Below are positions 8,115-16,032 of a DNA stretch of 24,231 bases, piece by piece; the stretch's first letter is position 1, and every line of letters begins with the position of its first letter. The notes beneath the pieces are model-generated. The model did not search any database and was not told the DNA's origin. It saw nothing but the letters and a program-made list of their open reading frames with translations. The stretch comes from JBCCEJ01 sp039030335 (GTDB lineage Bacteria > Pseudomonadota > Gammaproteobacteria > HK1), in NCBI GenBank assembly GCA_039030335.1, contig JBCCEJ010000087.1, forward strand, positions 1-24,231, read 5' to 3'. The position numbers and the translations under genes were made by a program.

Positions 8115-9257
8115 ATGCTGAACCCGAATGACGAACAACGTCTCATCCAGGAGAGCGCAAGGCGGCTGTTGGACACGGAATACGCATTTGAAGCCCGCCA
8201 GAAACGGCTTGCCGAAGACCAGGAGTTCAGCGCTGAGCTCTGGCGCCAGTTCGCCGAACTCGGCTGGCTGGGCCTGGCGCTTCCGGAGGATATCGGCGGC
8301 TTCGGGGGTAGCGACACCGAGGCGGCGCTCCTGATGCAGGAGTTTGGGCGGCGCATCGTCGTCGAGCCGTATCTGATGTCCGTCGTGCTGGGCGGCGGCC
8401 TGGTGGCCACGGGCGCCCAGCCGGAGTTACGCCAACGCGTGCTGCAGGCGATGATGGCCGGTGACTTGCAACTCGCCGTCGCGCTCGCAGAGCCGGGCGC
8501 GCGCTACGAGCTCCAGCGAGTGCAGACCGAAGCGCGCGCCGCGGATGGCGGCTACCGCCTGTCCGGCCGCAAAGCGGTTGTCTTGAACGGGTCGGCGGCG
8601 CACGAGATCGTGGTGGTTGCACGCACGTCCGGCTCGGTTGACGAAGAACGTGGCCTGACCCTGTTTGTGGTGCCGGCTGACGCGGACGGCGTACGTATCA
8701 CCGGCTACCGGCTGAACGATGGCCAGCGCGCCGCGGATATCGAGCTGACTCAGGTCGCGGTGGGGGCCGATCGGGTGCTCGGCGATGTGGATGCCGGCTT
8801 CGAACTACTCGATGGTGCAGTCGATCGGGCCACGGTGGCCGCCTGTGCGGAAGCGCTCGGTGCCATGGATGCGGTCATGGACATGACGGCGGAGTATCTG
8901 AAGACGCGCGAACAGTTCGGACGCCCGCTAAGCGCCAATCAGGCGCTCAAGTTCCGGATGGTCGATCTGCACTTCGCAGTCGAAGAATCGCGCTCTATGA
9001 CCCAGGGCGCCCTGCATGCGCTGAACGAGGCACCGGCGGCCAGACGCGCAGCGGTATCAGCGATGAAGTACAAGGTTGGTCAGACGGCCCGGTTGGTCGG
9101 ACAGGAAGGAATCCAGCTACACGGCGCCATCGGTATGACCGAAGAGTACGCCGTCGGGCATTACTACAAGCGTCTGGAGACGCTGCGTCTGTTGTTTGGC
9201 GACCCTGAATATCACCTCGCGCGCTACGGGCGGTGGCGCCAGGCGCGCAATCACTAG
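8115..9257 (+). CDS. Acyl-CoA dehydrogenase, subunit 2 of a probable heteromeric pair
   Basis: A 380-residue acyl-CoA dehydrogenase-family protein. It has WLGLALPEDIGGFGGSDTEAALLMQEFGRR in the N-terminal domain (quoted here only to show the LPE-GG-G pattern), a central beta domain with LSGRKAVVLNGSAAHEIVVVA, the helical REQFGRPLSANQALKFRMVD segment and the C-terminal QLHGAIGMTEEYAVGHYYKRL. The TEEY glutamates (E343, E344) occupy the region used as active site in the short, second type of FadE subunits. The central domain lacks the SEPGSGSD motif and has AEPGARYE instead, consistent with an unequal partner of the preceding gene. SD GAGAGGAA lies just upstream of ATG 8115. It ends 57 nt before the convergent thiol dioxygenase. 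Confidence 0.88.
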   Translation: MLNPNDEQRLIQESARRLLDTEYAFEARQKRLAEDQEFSAELWRQFAELGWLGLALPEDIGGFGGSDTEAALLMQEFGRRIVVEPYLMSVVLGGGLVATGAQPELRQRVLQAMMAGDLQLAVALAEPGARYELQRVQTEARAADGGYRLSGRKAVVLNGSAAHEIVVVARTSGSVDEERGLTLFVVPADADGVRITGYRLNDGQRAADIELTQVAVGADRVLGDVDAGFELLDGAVDRATVAACAEALGAMDAVMDMTAEYLKTREQFGRPLSANQALKFRMVDLHFAVEESRSMTQGALHALNEAPAARRAAVSAMKYKVGQTARLVGQEGIQLHGAIGMTEEYAVGHYYKRLETLRLLFGDPEYHLARYGRWRQARNH

Positions 9258-9314
9258 CAGGCTGGCTTCGACATGGTGCCGGTCGTCAGCCACCGCGCGT
9301 CGAAGAGAAGACGC

Positions 9315-9887
9315 TTAATTCTTATACGATAGCGATTTGACTTCGCGCCGGTACCAGTCGCCGCCGAGTGGGTGGAAGATCGCGAAGTTGTCGAGTTCCT
9401 TCGCATAGACGTGGATCGTCACGGACGTCTCTTCCGGGATGCCGTTGGCGATCGTGTGGTAGTCGAACGGGGGAATTAGCGCACCGGCAGTGCCCCGGCA
9501 CGCGCGCACGGCGTCTTGCCGTTCGAAGCGGCAGCGGTCTTCGACCTCTTCCTTCAAATCGTACTGCACCACGTCCAACTCGCCTTTCCAGACGCACTCG
9601 ACGCACCAGACCCCGGCGTGGTCGTGCACCGGCGTGCCTTGCCCGGGGCCCCAGGCCATGGCGATCACGACGTACTCGTGCTCGTCGCTGCTGTAGAGCA
9701 GATGCCGTCCGTAGGACGCCTCGCCAGGCACCTGCACTTCAGGAGGCAGGTCGATGCGGCGCCCCGCGATGACATCGATCAGTGAATCCTTGATCGAGTT
9801 GGCGACGTCGGTCTGGCACGTCAAACCCACCGACGCGTCGAGGCGCTGAACGAGCCGGTCGCACCCTGGAAATTCAACTGCCTGCAT
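9315..9887 (-). CDS. Cysteine dioxygenase-family (cupin) thiol dioxygenase
   Basis: A 190-residue cupin of the type I cysteine dioxygenase family. It carries WGPGQGTPVHDHAGVW, with two of the three iron-binding His in HDH, and the third probably in VTIHVYAKELD. The family oxidises cysteine or 3-mercaptopropionate to the sulfinic acid with O2. YGRHLLY has Arg two residues after Tyr, matching the Arg that binds the carboxylate in cysteine dioxygenases; mercaptopropionate enzymes usually have Gln here. A Cys follows the HDH motif at the position of the Cys that forms the Cys-Tyr cofactor in mammalian enzyme, and a Tyr lies near the C terminus (SLSYKN). GGAG precedes ATG 9887 by 7 nt. Cytoplasmic, stand-alone gene. 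Confidence 0.85.
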   Translation of the reverse strand: MQAVEFPGCDRLVQRLDASVGLTCQTDVANSIKDSLIDVIAGRRIDLPPEVQVPGEASYGRHLLYSSDEHEYVVIAMAWGPGQGTPVHDHAGVWCVECVWKGELDVVQYDLKEEVEDRCRFERQDAVRACRGTAGALIPPFDYHTIANGIPEETSVTIHVYAKELDNFAIFHPLGGDWYRREVKSLSYKN

Positions 9888-10279
9888 GACGTCACTCCAA
9901 CAGCGGAAAAGCGTGCATCGCGGCAGCCGGGTGCAAGGTGCCCGGTAGCTCGCCGGATGATCGTTCTATTTATCGGCATCTTATCTGAAGACTGTTCCAA
10001 GAAAAATAGACCTGCCCGAATTTATGCCTAAGAGCGCGCTATTCGAGTGGAACGTGTTCCGTTCCGCCCGGAGTCTGGGCAAACCGTGGCGGCCACTCGC
10101 CGGGATCTCAGCTGGCGCCCACGCGTTGCAACGGTTGCTCAGCTGCCGTGCGAGCGCGACCGAGCCTCGTCTCAGCCAGACGTTTCGTACGAGCAAACGG
10201 GTGCCGTCTTGAAGCATGATCACGGTCGGGACGTCGTACGTCCGTCCAACTGATCGCACGACCGCCAAAGAGGACCGAT
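9888..10279. other. Noncoding divergent promoter region between thiol dioxygenase and phoX-like gene
   Basis: No convincing gene. An AT-richer patch at about 9961-10023 may hold the leftward promoter of the dioxygenase. Short symmetric elements are GGAAC-GT-GTTCC at 10049-10060, GTTGCAAC at 10125-10132 and GGACGT-N3-ACGTCC at 10229-10243, the last 36 nt before the phoX-like start. They could be operators, but none matches a known regulator site, and I see no Pho box. Open frames here are antisense or GC-rich shadows. Confidence 0.5.
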
Positions 10280-12172
10280 TTGAACAAGAGCATCGATGAC
10301 GAACTGAGTTTCGATGACTTCGATGAGAGCAATGACCCGCGCGCAGGTGATACGGAGTTCGAGGCCGTTGCCGAGCGAATGCTGTCGCGGCGCGGCTTCC
10401 TCCGCGCGACCGCCGGGTCTGGTGTTGCCGCATTGGTGCTCGGCGCCGCTTCGCCTCGCGCCGCTCATGCGGTAACGCGCCGTCTGACATTCAGGCCCGT
10501 GGCCGCAAACTCGTTGGACACCGTGACCGTACCCGACGGCTTCAGCTGGTACCCGGTGATCAGCTGGGGCGACCCGCTCTGGTCCAAAGGCGTTGCGTTC
10601 GACCAGCGCACGCGCGGCACCGCAGCGACCCAGAAGCTCGCCTTCGGTGATAACAACGATGGTATGTCGTTGTTTACGGCGGGCGGCAAGACGCTGTTGG
10701 TCGTCAATAACGAATACGTCAACCGCGGCATCTTTTACGGCAATCGCGCTTCGAGGCTGCCGGAAACCTTCGACGACGTGCGCAAGGGCAAGGCCGGACA
10801 TGGCGTGAGTGTCGTCGAACTCGCCACGTCTGGCGGCAGGTGGAAACCAGTCGTTGATTCGCCGTTGAACCGGCGCATCACGGCCGATACCCCGATGGAG
10901 ATCACCGGACCGGCGCGCGGCAGCGCTTACCTGAAAACGGCTGCCGACCCGACCGGCACGCGGTCGCTAGGCACCTGGAACAACTGCGCCAACGGCGAGA
11001 CGCCGTGGGGTACCTATCTCGCCTGCGAAGAGAATTTCAACGGCTATTTCGCCAGCAGCGATCAGACCTACCAGCGCTCAGCGGCCATGCAACGCTACGG
11101 CGTCGGATTGCGAGACTGGGGCTACGCGTGGGCTGCCGATGACGAGCGGTTCGATATCTCGAAGCATCCGAACGAATGCAACCGGGCGGGCTACGTCGTG
11201 GAGATCGACCCGCTCGACGCGCACTCGACGCCAAAGAAGCGCACCGCGCTTGGACGCTTCAAGCACGAGAATGCGGAAGTCGTAGTTGCGAACAACGGTC
11301 ATGTGGTCGTGTACATGGGCGACGACGAACGCGGCGAGTTCTTATATCGGTTCGTATCAGCAAACAGGTACCGGCAAGGTGGAAACAACACCGAGCTGCT
11401 CGAAGACGGCGATCTGTACGTCGCCCGATTCGATGACGATGGATCGGGCAGATGGCTTGCTCTCACACCGGCGACCACCGGCCTGCGCTCACAAGCCGAA
11501 GTCTGCGTATTCACCCGTATGGCCGCCTCCGCTGTTGGCGCAACGACCATGGACCGGCCGGAGTGGGTGGCCTCGCACCCACTGAAAGCCGAGGTCTATT
11601 GCGCGCTCACGAACAACAAAAACCGCGGCCGGAAGACGAACGCCGGGGGCGATGCGATGCCGGTAGGCGGCCCCAATCCGCGCAAACGCAATGCGTATGG
11701 TCAGATCGTGCGTTGGTTGCCGAGCGGCGGCGAGCACACGGCGGCGACCTTCACGTGGGATCTGTTCGTCGTAGCTGGCAACCCCGTTGTGCATGCCGAT
11801 GACCGCGCGGGTTCCGACAACGTCACGAAAGACAACATGTTCAATTCGCCCGACGGCATCACGTTCGATTCCACAGGCAACCTGTGGATTCAGACGGACG
11901 GGAATTTCAGCAACCGGAATGACTTCGCCGGGCATGGCAATAATCAGATGCTGGTCGGTGACACGGTCACCGGGGAAATCCGCCGCTTCCTGGTGGGCCC
12001 GAACGAATGCGAGGTCACCGGGCTCTGTTGGAGCGCCGACAAGCGCACGATGTTTGTCGGCCTGCAGCACCCGGGCGCCGGAGGCAACAGCCACTTTCCT
12101 GGCGGCGGCGACAGCCCCCCGCGATCTACCGTCATCGCCGTGACTAAAGATGATGGGGGCATCATCGGATAG
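10280..12172 (+). CDS. PhoX-family phosphatase, Tat-exported (DUF839)
   Basis: A 630-residue PhoX-like protein. A long acidic N terminus is followed by a twin-arginine signal, SRRGFLRATAGSGVAALVLG, ending near SPRAAHA (about residue 63), so export to the periplasm already folded is predicted. Family hallmarks are the segment with NCANGETPWGTYLACEENF (about 234-252), where the Cys of the TPWGT block is an iron ligand in characterised PhoX, plus ENAEVVVANNGHVVVYMGDDERGEFLYRF-type sequence in the middle and FNSPDGITFDSTGNLWIQTDG near the C terminus. PhoX enzymes are Ca/Fe alkaline phosphatases that release phosphate from esters. The start is TTG at 10280 with AGAGGA 5 nt upstream. No pstSCAB/phoBR genes are adjacent. 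Confidence 0.88.
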   Translation: MNKSIDDELSFDDFDESNDPRAGDTEFEAVAERMLSRRGFLRATAGSGVAALVLGAASPRAAHAVTRRLTFRPVAANSLDTVTVPDGFSWYPVISWGDPLWSKGVAFDQRTRGTAATQKLAFGDNNDGMSLFTAGGKTLLVVNNEYVNRGIFYGNRASRLPETFDDVRKGKAGHGVSVVELATSGGRWKPVVDSPLNRRITADTPMEITGPARGSAYLKTAADPTGTRSLGTWNNCANGETPWGTYLACEENFNGYFASSDQTYQRSAAMQRYGVGLRDWGYAWAADDERFDISKHPNECNRAGYVVEIDPLDAHSTPKKRTALGRFKHENAEVVVANNGHVVVYMGDDERGEFLYRFVSANRYRQGGNNTELLEDGDLYVARFDDDGSGRWLALTPATTGLRSQAEVCVFTRMAASAVGATTMDRPEWVASHPLKAEVYCALTNNKNRGRKTNAGGDAMPVGGPNPRKRNAYGQIVRWLPSGGEHTAATFTWDLFVVAGNPVVHADDRAGSDNVTKDNMFNSPDGITFDSTGNLWIQTDGNFSNRNDFAGHGNNQMLVGDTVTGEIRRFLVGPNECEVTGLCWSADKRTMFVGLQHPGAGGNSHFPGGGDSPPRSTVIAVTKDDGGIIG

Positions 12173-12329
12173 GTCGTTCGCAGGCAAGCGACTCGTAGTC
12201 ACGGTGTTCGCCATCGCCGGCACGGTGTTGGTTTCAGAGTCTGAAGCGGTCGGCTTCTGGACCTTTCACTGTTCTCCACGCTCGGTTAGGTTCGGTTTGC
12301 CGGAGCGCAGATCTGGCGCGTTTCATTGA
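12150..12329 (+). CDS. Possible small secreted peptide ORF overlapping the phoX-like stop
   Basis: A 59-codon open frame starting at ATG 12150 (second ATG at 12153), in the +1 frame relative to the phosphatase and overlapping its last 23 nt. The peptide has a basic start (SFAGKR), a hydrophobic run VVTVFAIAGTVLV and a small-residue/acidic region SESEA, then VGFWTFHC; this looks like a signal peptide with a short mature part. The ribosome-binding site is weak, which would fit translational coupling. It may instead be a chance frame or the remnant of a larger secreted-protein gene. Confidence 0.25.
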   Translation: MMGASSDRSFAGKRLVVTVFAIAGTVLVSESEAVGFWTFHCSPRSVRFGLPERRSGAFH

Positions 12330-12332
12330 CTC

Positions 12333-12430
12333 GCCCAAGCACCTGGGCAAGTCTATCCAAATGGCCCCGATGACGGGGGCGTTGCCCGAGGCTGCTTCAG
12401 CTTCCGGGGTGGATTGCCCCAAAGCAGCCT
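12333..12430 (+). promoter_or_regulatory. Hairpin-rich leader upstream of the ankyrin gene
   Basis: Three successive inverted repeats occur before the ankyrin ribosome-binding site. GCCCA/TGGGC has a 6-nt loop (12333-12348). GCCCC/GGGGC has a 7-nt loop (12364-12380). The largest is a nested structure with a perfect 9-bp outer stem AGGCTGCTT (12389-12397) / AAGCAGCCT (12422-12430), enclosing GGGG (12406-12409) / CCCC (12417-12420). It ends 12 nt before the SD. No known riboswitch consensus was recognised, and there is no T-run to make it a standard terminator of phoX. Confidence 0.4.
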
Positions 12431-12456
12431 TTCAAATGCCGTAGGAGGGACTCACG

Positions 12457-14298
12457 GTGTGCAGAGCTACCGCTTTTCGGTCGTTGATGGCGCTAGCGTT
12501 GATGGCTTTGGTCAAGTCATCGGTCCTCGCGGCGGAGCAACAGCCCATTCGCAATGCGTCTGGGGAGACTCCGGCTCACGAAGCAGCCCGCTCGGGAGAT
12601 GTCGCGCGGCTCGAGGCGTTGCTCGACGCCCCGGCGCGACTGAACGACGTTGACGACGAAGGCCAGACACCCCTGTTCCTCGCCGCTCGGGAAGGCGAGC
12701 TGGAGGCCGTCGCTCTACTGTTGGAGCGCGGCGCCGATCCCAACGCCAAGAACGATCATCAATTGACGCCGCTTTGCGCCGCCTTGTTTCAGCGTGCCGG
12801 TGCTGTCGCGCAACGTCTGGTGAGTGACGGCGCGGACGTCAACACGCCATGCGTTGCTGGCGGAAAATTGAGCGCACCTCTGGCTCTCGTCTGGTTGACT
12901 TCAGAGCAAAGCGAGCGCGCTGCTCTGGTGCGCAGTCTGTTGGCCGCCGGAGCTGATCCGAACGTCGGCGGATTCTCTGGCTCACGCCCACATCCACCCT
13001 TACTGAGCGCTCTGCAGCAGGCAGATCTCGACGTCGCGCGTCAACTCGTGAACGCCGGCGCAAATAAGGATCGCGTACTGCTCATCGCGGTCGTATCAAG
13101 ACGGCCAGTCTTCAACAAGAAACCCCACACCGGGATTCGCTTTTTGCTCGAAGCGGGTGCGAACGCCAATGCGCCTGGGCGATATGGCGACACGCCGGTT
13201 CTCCGATCGCTGGCCGCCTTCAGGGCGAGCGTGTCGTTGCTGGAACTTCTGTTCGAACACGGTGCGGAGCCCGATGCGGCAGATGCGGCCGGCATTCGCG
13301 CTGGACACTACGCATCGTTTTATGAGGAGTCTGGCGGCGAAGTTCTGTCCAAACTGCTGCACGCTGCCGGTGCCACCCCCGGGCCGTCGGCGCCGTTGCA
13401 CGTGCGTAGCGCAGTGAGGTTCCAGGACTTCGAGAAGCTGGACCAGCTACTCGCAGAAAGCCCTTCGCTCGGCAATGACCCGCGTCTCCTCGACCTCGCC
13501 ATCGCTCCGAAGAAGGCGTTCGATGCGCGCGTGTTGGAACGCCTCGTGGCGCACATGCGTGAGCACCACCCGAAAGCGCTCGCGCGAAGCGAGAATCGCA
13601 CCATTCCGATACGGCTTCTCCATCCACGTCGTAACGCGAGTGAAGCGGACGAAACGGAAAGATTGCGCCATCTGCAGTTGGTGCTCGACGCGGGTGCAAA
13701 CCCGGCCGCCACGTCGTTCACAAGCCGGGGCGGTCCTGCGTCATTACATTTTTCTGCAGCTGTGGCGGGAGAGACTATTCGCATACTTGTGAAGGGCGGT
13801 GCCCGCATTGGTGAGCGGTGCGAATACGGTCATCAAATGCAGCACTGCCCGTTGCCGGGCGCATTGCCGATACATACGTGGGCCTTCGAGTCGGGCATTC
13901 TGCTCGCACGGGTTCCGGGCTTTGGCGACCCGATCAGGCGCGCCCTGGGCGCGTTGATCGCGGCCGGCGCGGACGTTTCAGCGCGCGCTGCGACCGCAGG
14001 GCACACACCGCTGCATCTGGCGGCGCACCCGGACGTCGTCAAGCTGCTGGCTGCTGCCGGAGCTGACGTCAACGCGCGTCTTACGGCCTCCACCGGTGAT
14101 ACGCCACTACACGCGGCCGTGCGCCGCACGATCAAACACAGCTCGGCGCCATCCGTTACCGACGCGCTTCTGCACGCCGGGGCCGATCCGACGATACGGA
14201 ACGCGCAAGGCGAGACGCCGTTGGAACTGGCGTTACGAAAAGCGCCCGGCGAAGCGGAAGTGCAACGCTGGCGCGCACTGCTCGAGCCCTTCATGTAG
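12457..14298 (+). CDS. Secreted ankyrin-repeat protein
   Basis: A 613-residue protein with a GTG start behind a strong AGGAGGG (7 nt spacing). The first ~25 residues form a Sec signal peptide: basic CRATAFR, hydrophobic SLMALALMALVKSSVLA, then AEQ. Ankyrin repeats begin near residue 34 (SGETPAHEAARSGD) and recur as EGQTPLFLAAREG, LLLERGADPN, LVSDGADVN, LLAAGADPN, FLLEAGANAN and LLFEHGAEPD. They return in the C-terminal third as GHTPLHLAAHPDVVKLLAAAGADVN, GDTPLHAAV and GETPLELAL. The middle (about 310-430) is diverged. Ankyrins bind proteins; periplasmic members are known, sometimes near catalases or toxins, but the partner here is unknown. No other gene in the window is an obvious partner. 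Confidence 0.88.
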   Translation: MCRATAFRSLMALALMALVKSSVLAAEQQPIRNASGETPAHEAARSGDVARLEALLDAPARLNDVDDEGQTPLFLAAREGELEAVALLLERGADPNAKNDHQLTPLCAALFQRAGAVAQRLVSDGADVNTPCVAGGKLSAPLALVWLTSEQSERAALVRSLLAAGADPNVGGFSGSRPHPPLLSALQQADLDVARQLVNAGANKDRVLLIAVVSRRPVFNKKPHTGIRFLLEAGANANAPGRYGDTPVLRSLAAFRASVSLLELLFEHGAEPDAADAAGIRAGHYASFYEESGGEVLSKLLHAAGATPGPSAPLHVRSAVRFQDFEKLDQLLAESPSLGNDPRLLDLAIAPKKAFDARVLERLVAHMREHHPKALARSENRTIPIRLLHPRRNASEADETERLRHLQLVLDAGANPAATSFTSRGGPASLHFSAAVAGETIRILVKGGARIGERCEYGHQMQHCPLPGALPIHTWAFESGILLARVPGFGDPIRRALGALIAAGADVSARAATAGHTPLHLAAHPDVVKLLAAAGADVNARLTASTGDTPLHAAVRRTIKHSSAPSVTDALLHAGADPTIRNAQGETPLELALRKAPGEAEVQRWRALLEPFM

Positions 14299-14373
14299 AC
14301 GTTTGGGTGCGCCCGAAACCGGGCGCGCGATGAGGTGTCTCCGTCTGTTTCCACGCTCTGCTATTCTCGCCAG

Positions 14374-15327
14374 ATGAACGAGCAAGCACGCACCCTCTAC
14401 CCTGAAATCGAGCCGTTCAACACTGGCCGGCTCAAGGTTTCGGATCTGCATGAGATCCATTTCGAAGAAAGCGGCAACCCGCGCGGAAAACCCGCGATCT
14501 TCGTCCACGGCGGACCTGGCGGCGGCGGTAACCCTGCGAGCCGGCGGTATCACGATCCAGACGTTTACCGGATCGTCGTGTTCGACCAGCGCGGCTGCGG
14601 CAAGTCCACGCCGTACGCCTCCCTTACCGAGAACACGACGTGGCATCTCGTGAGCGACATGGAGGCGATTCGAACGCACCTCGGTATCGACAGATGGCAA
14701 GTGTTTGGCGGGTCCTGGGGCAGCACGCTTGCGATGACCTACGCACAAACGCACCCGGAGCGCGTGACGGAACTCGTCTTGCGCGGCATTTTCATGCTAC
14801 GCCGTTCGGAACTCCTGTGGTTTTACCAGGAGGGGGCGAGCCATCTGTTTCCCGATGCCTTCGAGAGCTATGCGGCCGCCATACCCGAGGTCGAGCGCGG
14901 TGACCTCATCAGCGCCTACTACCGGCGCCTCACCAGCGACGACGTGGAAGTGCAGCGCGCGGCCGCGCGCGCGTGGTCAGTGTGGGAGGGCAGTACCAGC
15001 TACCTCATCCAAAACGCCGCTCACATCGAGCATGCCGGTGAAGATGATTTCGCGGTCGCCTTTGCGCGCATCGAATGCCACTACTTCGTCAACGGCGGCT
15101 TCTTCGAAGTCGATGGGCAGATACTTCGTGATATCGACCGCATCCGACACATTCCAGGCGTGATCGTCCAGGGTCGGTACGATGTCGTGTGTCCGATGCG
15201 AAGCGCCTGGGACCTGCACAAAGCGTGGCCTGAATCCGAACTGCACGTGGTGCCCGATTCAGGTCACTCAGCCAATGAAAAAGGCATTATCGATCTGCTG
15301 GTCCGCACGACGGATCGGTTCCGGTAG
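14374..15327 (+). CDS. pip: Proline iminopeptidase (alpha/beta hydrolase, peptidase S33)
   Basis: A 317-residue alpha/beta hydrolase of the prolyl aminopeptidase family, usual length about 310-320. The N terminus LYPEIEPFNTGRLKVSD and HGGPGGG (45-51, oxyanion hole) are diagnostic, followed by DQRGCGKSTP. The catalytic triad is visible: S114 in GGSWGS, D270 in QGRYDVVCP and H298 in SGHSANE. It releases N-terminal proline from peptides in the cytoplasm. ATG 14374 is chosen because the family N terminus begins there; a GTG at 14335 would add 13 unrelated residues. The upstream SD is weak. It is convergent with the next gene, the two stop codons being only 8 nt apart. Confidence 0.92.
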   Translation: MNEQARTLYPEIEPFNTGRLKVSDLHEIHFEESGNPRGKPAIFVHGGPGGGGNPASRRYHDPDVYRIVVFDQRGCGKSTPYASLTENTTWHLVSDMEAIRTHLGIDRWQVFGGSWGSTLAMTYAQTHPERVTELVLRGIFMLRRSELLWFYQEGASHLFPDAFESYAAAIPEVERGDLISAYYRRLTSDDVEVQRAAARAWSVWEGSTSYLIQNAAHIEHAGEDDFAVAFARIECHYFVNGGFFEVDGQILRDIDRIRHIPGVIVQGRYDVVCPMRSAWDLHKAWPESELHVVPDSGHSANEKGIIDLLVRTTDRFR

Positions 15328-15339
15328 CGGCGCCGCTAC
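15324..15339. terminator. Palindrome containing both stop codons of convergent genes
   Basis: GTAGCGGCGCCGCTAC is a perfect 16-bp palindrome. Its left arm holds the TAG of the iminopeptidase gene (15325-15327) and its right arm holds, on the other strand, the TAG of the SDR-like gene (15338-15336). In either transcript it can fold as a 6-bp stem with a GCGC loop. There is no T-run, so a role in termination or mRNA 3'-end protection is only plausible. Confidence 0.35.
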
Positions 15340-15977
15340 TCGCCGGCGCCGATCGCGCCGAGGGCTGAGTCGATATCGGTATCGCCCTCGAACAGGTTGA
15401 ACCGCGCTCCAATCGTCTGATCGAGATCGAGCGATCGGGCGAGCACGCTCGCGAGATTGTCTCGGCTGGTAGTGCCCTGAGCGAACGGCTCGGTGTCGAT
15501 ACTGATGAGTCCCGTGCCGGCATCTTCGAGCAGTCGACCGGGGCAAACCACCGTCCAACTCAAGCTCGAGCCCATCAGATGATTGTCGGCATGCCCTTTG
15601 GCGCGATGGTAGTGTGCGATGCGCGACTGGCTGTTGATGTCGGCGTTTGTCGTACTCAACATCACATATCGCGTCACGCCGTTGACCTCTGCAGCCACCA
15701 TCGACCGGATCGCGCCCAGCTGATCGACGAGCACGGTCTTGTCCTTACCGGTGGCGCTGCCTGAGCCGGCTGCGAAGACCACCGCCTCGCACCCCCGCAC
15801 GGCATGATCGATCGGATACTCCAGGTCCGCGAGCACGGTGGGCACGCCGATCGAATCAAAATATGCGCGCTGTCCGGTGTCGCGGATCATGGCCACCGGC
15901 ATATGGTCAGAGTCCATTAGTTGGCGTACAAGACGTTTCCCCGTGAGGCCGTTCGCGCCTATGACCAGTGTTTTCAT
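15336..15977 (-). CDS. NAD(P)-binding protein, atypical SDR/NmrA-like
   Basis: A 213-residue single-domain Rossmann protein. It begins MKTLVIGANGLTGKRLVRQL with the GxxGxxG dinucleotide motif (residues 7-13), then VFAAGSGSATGKDKT, YVMLSTTNAD, YHRAKGHADNHLMGSSLSWTVVCPG and RDNLASVLA. This is the plan of the atypical SDR5/YwnB-YhfK-like group, which has HxxK rather than the classical YxxxK. These are putative reductases or redox sensors of unknown substrate. The ATG at 15977 is at the Rossmann strand. The frame is open further upstream to 16385, but that stretch is an antiphase reading of the neighbouring membrane gene. It is 55 nt downstream of that gene and probably co-transcribed. Confidence 0.85.
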   Translation of the reverse strand: MKTLVIGANGLTGKRLVRQLMDSDHMPVAMIRDTGQRAYFDSIGVPTVLADLEYPIDHAVRGCEAVVFAAGSGSATGKDKTVLVDQLGAIRSMVAAEVNGVTRYVMLSTTNADINSQSRIAHYHRAKGHADNHLMGSSLSWTVVCPGRLLEDAGTGLISIDTEPFAQGTTSRDNLASVLARSLDLDQTIGARFNLFEGDTDIDSALGAIGAGE

Positions 15978-16032
15978 CGTTCCGCTCGCACAGTCCTTGG
16001 TGTCGTCATCATAGCCCGCGGGCGTTCGGGCA

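Noticed and set aside
9888..10279. Small open frames (for example 10024-10212 forward) in the gap before the phoX-like gene
   Set aside because: No SD, no family pattern, and overlapping frames on both strands of equal length indicate chance openness.
12333..12430. Known riboswitch (fluoride, guanidine, c-di-GMP, cobalamin types considered)
   Set aside because: None of the conserved core sequences is present; kept only as an unclassified structured leader.
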